A DNA stretch of 39,381 bases from Acidimicrobiales bacterium MED-G01 (GTDB taxonomy: Bacteria; Actinomycetota; Acidimicrobiia; Acidimicrobiales; Poriferisodalaceae). This document shows positions 8,701 to 18,623 of this stretch, one piece after another (positions within the stretch are counted from its first letter, which is position 1; every line of letters begins with the position of its first letter). The notes beneath the pieces are model-generated. The model ran no database searches. It was not told the DNA's origin and saw only the letters and a list, made by a program, of their open reading frames with translations. The translations under genes were made by a program, and so were the position numbers. The stretch covers positions 1 through 39,381 of the forward strand of contig NTLA01000018.1 in the NCBI GenBank assembly GCA_002457435.1, read 5' to 3'.

Positions 8701-9948
8701 ATGGATAAATTCCTTGTGCGGGGAAGTGGACCTTTAAACGGTGACCTTCATATTGCTGGAGCGAAGAACAGTGCCTTGAAACTGATGGCAGCATCGCTGT
8801 TAGCTGAAGGCTCAACTTCACTCATTAATGTTCCGGACATAACAGATGTTGCAATCATGGCCGAGCTACTCGAGGCCATGGGAGTCAAAATTCAGAGAAC
8901 CGGTCAGCGCATCGACATCAATGTCCCCACTGAGATCGACCCAGTAGCGCCCTATAGCTTGGTGGAACGCATGCGGGCTTCCATAGTGGTCTTGGGCCCT
9001 CTGCTCGCCAGAATTGGTCGAGCCCGAGTGGCGATGCCGGGGGGAGATGATTTCGGGTCTCGTCCGATCGACATGCACTTGCAGGGCCTGGAACAATTGG
9101 GAGCAACTTTTTCTTATGAACACGGCGACATAAGTGGCCAGGCTGATCGATTGATTGGATCTGAGGTGTTCTTGGAGTTTCCGTCGGTGGGGGCTACCGA
9201 AAATTTGCTGATGGCGTCGGTCCTAGCTGAAGGAGTCACGGTTATCGAAAATGCAGCGCGGGAACCTGAAATTACCGACCTCGCAAATTTTCTGTCGCAA
9301 ATGGGAGCTCAAATTGAAGGGGTGGGAACGTCGCGTCTCAGTATCAAGGGTGTTGAGACGCTGACTCCTGTTACTTACTCGGTGATGCCTGACCGAATAG
9401 AAGCAGCAACATACCTCTCTGCTTTGGCGGTCTGTGGGGGACAGATTCGACTACGAGGTGCTCGCCCGGATCACATGGAGATGCTTCTTCGCAAGCTCGA
9501 AGAGATGGGCATGATGCTGGAAGAAGATGATTTCGGCTTGGGGGCTAAGGTCACTCAGCGCCTCAAAGCTGTTGATGTATCAACGCTCCCTTATCCTGGT
9601 TTAGCTACCGACTACAAGCCTTTTTTGGTTGCTGCGCTGACCGTTGCAGATGGAGCGGGAATGGTCACAGAGAACATATTTGCTGGACGGTTCCGGTACA
9701 TAGATGAGTTGGTACGGATGGGTGCGGAAATACGAGCTGAAGGACGTCATGCGGTAGTACGTGGTGTTGAACGGCTGTCAGGCGCTCCCGTAAGAGCTCA
9801 CGACATACGCGCTGGAGCCGCTTTAGTGATTGCGGGATTGGCAGCGGACGGGGAAACGGTTATTTCGAACGCACACCATGTAGACCGGGGATATGAGGAT
9901 TTGGCAGGTAAGCTCTCGTCCGTCGGCGCCCAAGTCGCGCGAACTTGA
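8701..9948 (+). CDS. murA: UDP-N-acetylglucosamine 1-carboxyvinyltransferase
   Basis: First committed step of peptidoglycan synthesis: transfer of enolpyruvate from PEP to UDP-GlcNAc in the cytoplasm. The 415-residue protein has the family's AGAKNSALKLMAAS with Lys22 and Asn23, ERMRASIVVLGPLLAR, PGTID-like loop MPGGDDFGSRPIDMHLQGLEQLGA, and the C-terminal YPGLATDYKPFLVAALTVADG and ENIFAGRFRYIDELVRMGA blocks. The catalytic loop has Asp116 where the E. coli enzyme has Cys115. This Asp form is known from Mycobacterium tuberculosis and chlamydiae and gives fosfomycin insensitivity. ATG 8701 fits the normal N-terminus; the TTG at 8680 would add seven residues. meaB follows after 28 nt. Confidence 0.96.
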   Translation: MDKFLVRGSGPLNGDLHIAGAKNSALKLMAASLLAEGSTSLINVPDITDVAIMAELLEAMGVKIQRTGQRIDINVPTEIDPVAPYSLVERMRASIVVLGPLLARIGRARVAMPGGDDFGSRPIDMHLQGLEQLGATFSYEHGDISGQADRLIGSEVFLEFPSVGATENLLMASVLAEGVTVIENAAREPEITDLANFLSQMGAQIEGVGTSRLSIKGVETLTPVTYSVMPDRIEAATYLSALAVCGGQIRLRGARPDHMEMLLRKLEEMGMMLEEDDFGLGAKVTQRLKAVDVSTLPYPGLATDYKPFLVAALTVADGAGMVTENIFAGRFRYIDELVRMGAEIRAEGRHAVVRGVERLSGAPVRAHDIRAGAALVIAGLAADGETVISNAHHVDRGYEDLAGKLSSVGAQVART

Positions 9949-9976
9949 TTGCTGATCTACTAACCGACTGTCTTAG

Positions 9977-10933
9977 ATGAACCGGCCGAGCACAGATCCC
10001 GTCGCCTTGTTTGAGGCAGCACGTGAAGGTAAGCGTCTAGCCCTGGCAAGACTTATGTCCCTCGTCGAACGTGGAGGGGATGCAGCACGTGTGTTGGGGG
10101 CTCATACATACTCTCAAATCGGAGCCGCGTATACGGTCGGAATGACGGGCGCACCAGGCTCAGGAAAGTCCAGTCTCGCCGCTGAGCTAGCTTCAGTCGT
10201 TCGCTCAGAACAACAACGACTGGCGATTCTGGCCGTGGACCCCTCATCTCCGTATACCGGTGGAGCGATCTTGGGTGATCGAGTTCGCATGCAAGACCAC
10301 GTGACGGATGACGGAATTTATATCCGATCCATGGCGACCCGAGGTCATCTGGGAGGGCTTAGTCTCGCTGCACCTCAAGCCATCCGAGTACTTGACGCAC
10401 TGAGTTGGCCCTGGATACTTGTTGAAACGGTCGGAGTTGGGCAGGTAGAGGTGGAAATAGCGGGAGCTGCCGACACCACAATCGTGGTTGTTAACCCGGG
10501 TTGGGGAGATGCCGTCCAAGCCAATAAAGCTGGACTTATGGAAATAGCCGACATCTTCGTAATCAATAAATCCGATCGCAAGGGTGCAGATGACACTCGA
10601 CGAGATATCCAGCAGATGCTTGAACTTTCATCGCTCGGGGACTGGGAACCTCCGATTGTGATGACTGTGGCCACCGATCACATTGGTGCTGATGAATTAT
10701 GGCAAACGGTCGGAGAACATCGGTCTTACCTCCAAGAGAGTGGTGAGCTTCAGGTACGGCGGAACCTTCGAGTTCAGGCTGAACTGACTGAAATCGTGAC
10801 TCAAAGCCTCGAACAGCGAGTCATCAACACGATGGAAAGCCCAGAGACAGCGGAGCTAAAAGAGAAGTTGGCCCGCGGAGAGATTGACCCGTATGCGGCG
10901 GCAGCTCGGCTCATTGAATTGTCTAACGGTTGA
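9977..10933 (+). CDS. meaB: MeaB-type GTPase, methylmalonyl-CoA mutase chaperone
   Basis: G3E-family GTPase that guards and loads adenosylcobalamin into methylmalonyl-CoA mutase (formerly annotated ArgK). The 318-residue product has Walker A GAPGSGKSS, the VDPSSPYTGGAILGDRVRM block typical of MeaB, SMATRGHLGGLS, the ETVGVGQ switch, the VNPGWGDAVQANKAGLMEIADI segment and the guanine-specificity motif NKSD. The C-terminal dimerisation helix (ELKEKLARGEIDPYAAAARLI) is complete. No mutase genes are in the window. It follows murA by 28 nt without a clear ribosome site and converges with the next minus-strand gene, one nt between stops. Confidence 0.93.
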   Translation: MNRPSTDPVALFEAAREGKRLALARLMSLVERGGDAARVLGAHTYSQIGAAYTVGMTGAPGSGKSSLAAELASVVRSEQQRLAILAVDPSSPYTGGAILGDRVRMQDHVTDDGIYIRSMATRGHLGGLSLAAPQAIRVLDALSWPWILVETVGVGQVEVEIAGAADTTIVVVNPGWGDAVQANKAGLMEIADIFVINKSDRKGADDTRRDIQQMLELSSLGDWEPPIVMTVATDHIGADELWQTVGEHRSYLQESGELQVRRNLRVQAELTEIVTQSLEQRVINTMESPETAELKEKLARGEIDPYAAAARLIELSNG

Positions 10934-10934
10934 A

Positions 10935-12062
10935 CTAATCGAGCTCGCCTCGCGCTAGGGCGAACACGGCCTCTCTTTCAGGTGGAGACAAATTAAGGTC
11001 CAGCAGCCGAAGCTCTGCTGCTTCGCGCACTTGAGCGAAGACCTCAACAGCGCCGAATTCGTTCACAAAAACCTTGGCGAATCTTTTCCTGAGGCTGCCT
11101 ATGAGTAATCGGGCTAGCCGCCCGCTGTTCGATTCTGCTGTGCGGAGGATCACATATGTCACAGCTGCATCAAATGACGGCGATCCACGTGATGAGCTGC
11201 TCCAATTCAACACTATGGGTTTGCCGTTACTCAGCTTGATGGTGCCTGGATGAAGGTCCAAATGGACGATGGAATCGCCTTCGCTAACACTCTCCCAATC
11301 CGAGGGCGCGGGAATTTTTCCGAGTGCTTTGTGCAAACGGGCGAGGTTTTTTGCATGCCTGTTCAATGTCCATGGCCTCGATGTGAGGTCTTCCAACATT
11401 GTGGGACCCTCGATGCGCTCTATCACCAGTGAAGATGCAGATAAGCGTTCAGCTAACTGAGGGGCCGGAAACCCTGCAGATGTCATTATCTCCAATGCTT
11501 CGGCTTCTCGGGATAAGTCTCGCTCTCGGGTACTTGTGCGAACTACATGATCTGGCCCGTAGTGGCGCAGTTCCCACTCAGAACCCACGTTGATGAGTCC
11601 TCCCGGCTCCACGCCTGTTCCAGCTTCTTGTCGTTGGAGAATTCTTTTTCGGAGACTCCTCAAGTTTCGCTGCCAGATTGCAGTCAGAATTGGCTTCGCA
11701 AGTCTTTCTCCAATCCTGCCCGCGAAGTGCCATGGCAAATCAATTGACTCGTTCCAACTAAAACGTGTCCCTGCTGAAATAGGAGAAAGGGTGAACCTGC
11801 CGACTCCGGCGACGAGGCCCGAATGTTTAACAGCCATAAGTTCCTCGGGCTCCCACTCAACCACTTCCATATGATCGCGAAGTCGAAAAGGACCGACGGC
11901 TGTTAGGCACACAAAGGTAACTCCGCGACCTTCGGAGACCTCAGACGTCAACTCCACGCTGCGTGCATCCATCATCCACTCAGAATGCTTCGTGACGTCT
12001 CGTAAATAGCTCCATACCTCCGTAGGGGCTGCAGGGAGATCTATCGAGACTTGGATTTCCAT
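10935..12062 (-). CDS. SRPBCC domain fused to a degenerate aminoglycoside-phosphotransferase-like domain
   Basis: Residues 1 to about 142 look like an SRPBCC/polyketide-cyclase domain (MEIQVSIDLPAAPTEVWSYLRDVTKHSEWM, then VEWEPEELMAVKHSG and RFTLSPISAGTRFSWNESIDLPW). Residues about 160-330 resemble the APH/choline kinase fold: REAEALEIMTSAGFPAP, LVIERIEGPTML, NLARLHKAL, then HLDLHPGT and VLNW followed by GSPSFDAAVTYVIL. The catalytic-loop Asp269 remains, but the usual Asn is Thr274 and the metal-binding Asp of the IDW motif is Asn286, so phosphotransfer is doubtful. ATG 12062 is chosen over an upstream start because family similarity begins there and AAGG precedes it. It is downstream of the methyltransferase by 30 nt. 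Function unknown. Confidence 0.75.
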   Translation of the reverse strand: MEIQVSIDLPAAPTEVWSYLRDVTKHSEWMMDARSVELTSEVSEGRGVTFVCLTAVGPFRLRDHMEVVEWEPEELMAVKHSGLVAGVGRFTLSPISAGTRFSWNESIDLPWHFAGRIGERLAKPILTAIWQRNLRSLRKRILQRQEAGTGVEPGGLINVGSEWELRHYGPDHVVRTSTRERDLSREAEALEIMTSAGFPAPQLAERLSASSLVIERIEGPTMLEDLTSRPWTLNRHAKNLARLHKALGKIPAPSDWESVSEGDSIVHLDLHPGTIKLSNGKPIVLNWSSSSRGSPSFDAAVTYVILRTAESNSGRLARLLIGSLRKRFAKVFVNEFGAVEVFAQVREAAELRLLDLNLSPPEREAVFALARGELD

Positions 12063-12092
12063 CGACCTTCGCCCCCCATTTTGGGAACACAA

Positions 12093-12845
12093 TTAAGAAT
12101 TAACTGAAGCGTAGACCGAGACATGATGATCACTGCTGCTGGTGAACGGGCTTTGATGCCAATCTTGCCACCGTTCCACCAAATCCAAGCCGTGCCGAGC
12201 GGCTATCTGATCCAGTTCATCGGGTGTCTTGATAAGTATTCGCCAAGGTCTAAGGATGGGTCCGGCTCCGCCTAACTGGACGCTTTGGCCTCGCACAACC
12301 CCGGAGATCTTTTCTCGGATTGTGATACTTAGCACTGTCGCCTCTGTCGTGTGGCGAGACTCGACACCCCTGGTCGGTAGAAGAGAATAGTTAGATGGGA
12401 CGAAAGCTTCTAGAACGAATAAGCCGTCGGGTCTTAAGCGATCGCTGACGAGCTGAAGACATTTTTCCTGGTCCTCTGGATCGACAAGATTGAAAAACGT
12501 GTTGTATGCACAAAAAATTACTTTGAACCGCCCAACCGGAAGCCACCTAGCCATATCGGCTAAGTGAGTGGTAACCAGCCCCGAGGTATCTCTAGCAGTT
12601 AGACGTTTGAGCATTTCTGAAGAGGAATCCACGCCAGTGACTGGTACTCCGGCGGCAGCTATTGGTAGCGCCAAGCGGCCCGTCCCAACGCCCAACTCCA
12701 AGACTTCGAGACCTTCGGAAAGGCTGCTGATGAGAGCCGCTGTCCCATCCACATCTGTGACCTGCTGGTACCAATCATCGTAAACATCGGCAAAAGCATC
12801 TCCGTAAGTTGAACACAGGTAGTTGACTGAATTCGACAGCTCCAT
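12093..12845 (-). CDS. Class I SAM-dependent methyltransferase
   Basis: Rossmann-fold methyltransferase of 250 residues with SAM motif I LEVLELGVGTGRLALPIA (about 46-63), the acidic end of strand 2 VTGVDSSSEML, ARWLPVGRFKVIFCAYNTFFNLVDPEDQEKCL and the LRPDGLFVLEAF post-motif. Substrate unknown; the C-terminal half (TIREKISGVVRGQSVQL, FTSSSDHHVSVYA) gives no further clue. ATG 12845 is preferred because TAAAGT lies 7 nt upstream; a GTG at 12854 would add three residues. Divergent from the cysteine desulfurase and followed by the SRPBCC fusion gene, probably as a two-gene operon. Confidence 0.85.
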   Translation of the reverse strand: MELSNSVNYLCSTYGDAFADVYDDWYQQVTDVDGTAALISSLSEGLEVLELGVGTGRLALPIAAAGVPVTGVDSSSEMLKRLTARDTSGLVTTHLADMARWLPVGRFKVIFCAYNTFFNLVDPEDQEKCLQLVSDRLRPDGLFVLEAFVPSNYSLLPTRGVESRHTTEATVLSITIREKISGVVRGQSVQLGGAGPILRPWRILIKTPDELDQIAARHGLDLVERWQDWHQSPFTSSSDHHVSVYASVNS

Positions 12846-12852
12846 GTCGCTC

Positions 12853-12858
12853 ACTTTA
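12853..12858 (-). promoter_or_regulatory. Putative -10 element of the methyltransferase gene
   Basis: TAAAGT on the minus strand ends 7 nt before the ATG at 12845, the spacing expected for a leaderless transcript. No -35 consensus is visible. It faces the cysteine desulfurase -10 at 12869-12874. Confidence 0.35.
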
Positions 12859-12868
12859 TTTCGGGGCG

Positions 12869-12874
12869 TAGTCT
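12869..12874 (+). promoter_or_regulatory. Putative -10 element of the cysteine desulfurase gene
   Basis: TAGTCT ends 7 nt before the ATG at 12882. As at murA, GGAGGG abuts the start codon, which is unusually close for ribosome binding and may matter only after processing or in a leaderless context. Confidence 0.35.
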
Positions 12875-12881
12875 TGGAGGG

Positions 12882-14024
12882 ATGGAGACAGCCAATTTAG
12901 ATCGCCCGGTGTACCTCGATTGTGCTGCTTCAACTCCGATTAGGCCAGATGTTCTTGATGCAATGATGCCGTACTTAACTGAGCACTTCGGCAATCCATC
13001 GGGTGCTCACCGAATGGCTCGATCCTCCAGAGCAGCTATCGATGATGCTCGAGAAGTTTGTGCAACGCTTTTAGGGTTTGGGCCGCATGAGATTGTCTTC
13101 ACTAGCGGTGGGACTGAATCAGACAATCTTGCGATTCATGGAGTATGTAAACCAAACGGAATCGCTGTCTGTCCTGAAACCGAACATCACGCAGTGCTCT
13201 ATCCGGTGGAATCTCACAATGGACGGCTGGTTAAAGTCACTTCGAACGGTGACATCGATTTCGAACATCTCGAAACCTTGCTTGATGAGGATGTTTCGGT
13301 TGTGTCGGTGATGTTGGTTAACAACGAGTCGGGCAGAATTATTGATCTCGACGCGGTTGCTGAAGTACGGGATCGTTGCGCCCCTCAGGCGTTGTTGCAC
13401 ACAGACGCCGTTCAAGCGGTTAACTGGCTCGACATTGCCAACGCTGCGCGTAGGGCAGACATGATGTCGCTCAGTGGACACAAATTTGGCGCACCCAAAG
13501 GTGTCGGTGTGTTGGCGGTTCGAAACCAGGTTGCCCTAGTCCCACAAATACTCGGTGGAGGACAAGAAGCAGAGCGCAGAAGCGGAACACATAACACGGC
13601 TGGCATAGTGGCTATAGGAGCTGCGTTACAGTGCCTAGACAAATCAAGGGAAAGTGAGATTGATCGGCTAGGTGGCCTCAGCGGACACCTTGCTGGGGCT
13701 CTAGCCACAGCGATACCTGGTTGTTTTGAAACGATTCCCCAGTCAGAAAGAGCTGCAGGGCTGCTGCAGATAGTTATTGAAGATGTTGAAAGTGAAGCTT
13801 TATTGGTGTTGCTCGAACGACATGGTGTGATGGCTTCAGCTGCTGCGTCCTGCGCTTCTGGCGCCATGGAACCTTCACACGTATTAGCTGCTATGGGAAT
13901 GGACCGGACTGTCGCTGCAGGATCATTGCGGCTTTCGCTTGGCTGGTGCACCGAAGATTGGGAAGTTGAGCACGCGGTGGAGGCGATACCTCGCTGTGTA
14001 GAGCAGCTCCGAGGTGCATCGTGA
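12882..14024 (+). CDS. iscS: Cysteine desulfurase (IscS/NifS family)
   Basis: PLP enzyme that removes sulfur from cysteine and passes a persulfide to acceptors such as MnmA and Fe-S scaffolds. The 380-residue protein shows VYLDCAASTPIRPDVLDAM, FGNPSGAH, FTSGGTESDNLAI, ETEHHAV, the PLP lysine Lys201 in SLSGHKFGAPKGVG, and the mobile catalytic Cys324 in SCASGAMEPSHVL. The Cys-containing loop is of the long group I (IscS/NifS) type. Its stop overlaps the start of mnmA by four nt, so its main role here is probably tRNA thiolation; a general Fe-S role is also possible. The ATG at 12882 gives the expected N-terminus. Confidence 0.93.
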   Translation: METANLDRPVYLDCAASTPIRPDVLDAMMPYLTEHFGNPSGAHRMARSSRAAIDDAREVCATLLGFGPHEIVFTSGGTESDNLAIHGVCKPNGIAVCPETEHHAVLYPVESHNGRLVKVTSNGDIDFEHLETLLDEDVSVVSVMLVNNESGRIIDLDAVAEVRDRCAPQALLHTDAVQAVNWLDIANAARRADMMSLSGHKFGAPKGVGVLAVRNQVALVPQILGGGQEAERRSGTHNTAGIVAIGAALQCLDKSRESEIDRLGGLSGHLAGALATAIPGCFETIPQSERAAGLLQIVIEDVESEALLVLLERHGVMASAAASCASGAMEPSHVLAAMGMDRTVAAGSLRLSLGWCTEDWEVEHAVEAIPRCVEQLRGAS

Positions 14025-15049
14025 GTCGCGTGTTGGTGGCGATGTCAGGAGGTGTCGACAGTGCTGTGTCAGCTGCCCTTATGAAAGAACAGGGCCATGA
14101 TGTGACCGGGGTGACCCTCAAACTTTGGGGAGGCCCCCAAGATCAGGGGTGTTGTTCGGTTTCCGATGTTGATGACGCTCGTCGCGTCGCACAACAATTA
14201 GATATTGATCACTTTGTCTTCAACTACGGCGAAGAATTTGATCGACATGTGGTTGGTCCCTACGTAGACGCTCATGCGGCGGGTTTGACTCCTAACCCAT
14301 GCATCGAATGCAACCGGCACATAAAGTTTGATGCCCTGGTTAGTCGCGCCAAGAAGTTGGGATTCGATTTGGTGGCTACTGGCCACCACGCCAGAATTAT
14401 TGAAACCAATAGAGGATTACGACTCGGGCGCGGGGTCGATGAGAGCAAAGACCAGTCCTACGTCTTATACATGCTGACGGCTCAGGACCTCTCTATGCTT
14501 CGGTTTCCAGTCGGAGAAATGACGAAAAGCGAAGTGCGCGAGTTAGCGCATCACCAGGGTCTTCGATCTGCTGCAAAACCCGACAGCCAAGACGTTTGCT
14601 TTATCACCGCGTCTGAGGGACGTACCAGTTTTCTGTCCGACCGGCTTGATCTGCACGCCGCAGATGTCGTCGACGTAGACGGTAATGATCTGGGCGCTAT
14701 TGACGCAGTTGAGTTGGTCACCATTGGCCAACGAAGAGGACTCAACCTTGGTGGCAACACGGATCGAACCTACGCGGTGCAAGTTGACGTCCCATCTCGG
14801 AGAGTAGTCGTTGGTGGTGCCCAAGATTTACTTTCAGACGATGTGCAGCTGGCTGATCATGTGTGGGTAGACAAGCCCTACATAGGACCAGTGCAGGTTC
14901 AAATCAGTGCTCATGGAAACCAGGCGGCTGCTTCTCTGACTTCCGATGGTAACGTCCAGTGGGTTGACGCCCACCGGAAGGTGGCGCCAGGCCAGGCCGT
15001 GGTCTTCTATAACGACGACCTCGTCATTGGCGGAGCGACCGCAATCTAG
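14021..15049 (+). CDS. mnmA: tRNA 2-thiouridine(34) synthase MnmA
   Basis: Adds sulfur to uridine 34 of Lys, Glu and Gln tRNAs using ATP and a persulfide relay. The 342-residue protein has the PP-loop SGGVDS at 9-14, the catalytic pair Cys94 (NPCIECN) and Cys193 (SQDVCFI), ATGHHARI, KDQSYVLYML and the C-terminal RRGLNLGG and Y-VDVPSRRVVVG barrel segments. The GTG start at 14021 overlaps the iscS stop (GTGA), indicating translational coupling and a physical reason for the pair: the desulfurase supplies sulfur directly. It ends three nt before a convergent gene. Confidence 0.96.
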   Translation: MSRVLVAMSGGVDSAVSAALMKEQGHDVTGVTLKLWGGPQDQGCCSVSDVDDARRVAQQLDIDHFVFNYGEEFDRHVVGPYVDAHAAGLTPNPCIECNRHIKFDALVSRAKKLGFDLVATGHHARIIETNRGLRLGRGVDESKDQSYVLYMLTAQDLSMLRFPVGEMTKSEVRELAHHQGLRSAAKPDSQDVCFITASEGRTSFLSDRLDLHAADVVDVDGNDLGAIDAVELVTIGQRRGLNLGGNTDRTYAVQVDVPSRRVVVGGAQDLLSDDVQLADHVWVDKPYIGPVQVQISAHGNQAAASLTSDGNVQWVDAHRKVAPGQAVVFYNDDLVIGGATAI

Positions 15050-15052
15050 ACG

Positions 15053-18070
<3,018 letters not shown>

Positions 18071-18079
18071 GGGGCTGAA

Positions 18080-18544
18080 TTAGAAAGAGGTCCAGCACCA
18101 CTCATGATCAATGTTGTCTACCTCGACGTCAATGATCGGGATGGCGATAACCCTGGCACAAATGAGGCCCCTGCGTAACTGAGAGACCACCATGTCACTA
18201 CCGGGACTAAAGAAGAATTCTCCTAGTTGTTGAGTGCCAGCATCCAGCTGCTCGCTTGGGATAGGGAGACCATCAATTATCAGGGTTGGCTCCCAACCAG
18301 GGCTTAAGGAAACACCGACCAAAGTCTGTTTCGGAGCTTGGTCGCCTTCTTGTGGGATCACCCCTAGAAGTCCACTAGGCAAAGTAGTCGGCTGTGGCGC
18401 TCCCCGAGTCGAAGAGGCGACCCAAATCACTAACCCTAAGAAGAGCACTACGAAGATGGTCAAGGATGAAGCGACACCTTTTCTAAGGCTCCAGTTGACA
18501 GTGTTATCACGCATTGACTTACCGCTTTTCTGAGGCTTCTCCAC
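18080..18544 (-). CDS. Small membrane-anchored protein, function unknown
   Basis: Predicted 154-residue protein with a short basic N-terminus, one strong hydrophobic segment at about 24-44 (SSLTIFVVLFLGLVIWVAS) and an exported domain with little recognisable sequence beyond GLLGVIPQEGD, PTLIIDGLPIP and a hydrophobic ARVIAIPIIDVEV strand near the C-terminus. The GTG at 18544 is supported by a -10-like CATGAT six nt upstream; an internal ATG at 18514 is an alternative. It is divergent from the PASTA pseudokinase (79 nt between starts), so a joint envelope role is possible but unproved. It converges with ligA. Confidence 0.6.
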   Translation of the reverse strand: MEKPQKSGKSMRDNTVNWSLRKGVASSLTIFVVLFLGLVIWVASSTRGAPQPTTLPSGLLGVIPQEGDQAPKQTLVGVSLSPGWEPTLIIDGLPIPSEQLDAGTQQLGEFFFSPGSDMVVSQLRRGLICARVIAIPIIDVEVDNIDHEWCWTSF

Positions 18545-18611
18545 GTCCCTATCATGGCCGAATATGGAAGCGGTTGAAATTCGACGCCATAAGACTGGCC
18601 GCTACTAGCGA

Positions 18612-18617
18612 TACTGT
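18612..18617 (+). promoter_or_regulatory. Putative -10 element of the PASTA pseudokinase gene
   Basis: TACTGT ends 6 nt before the GTG at 18624, and no Shine-Dalgarno is visible. The spacing fits a leaderless transcript; the -35 region is not recognisable. Confidence 0.4.
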
Positions 18618-18623
18618 CGAGTT

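Noticed and set aside
8657-8821. Longer N-terminus of the MFS protein from 8821
   Set aside because: It would overlap the first 120 nt of murA in antisense, and that part translates to sequence with no domain character.
13412-13951. 179-codon minus-strand ORF opposite the cysteine desulfurase
   Set aside because: Overlaps a fully conserved PLP enzyme; no motif, no ribosome site.
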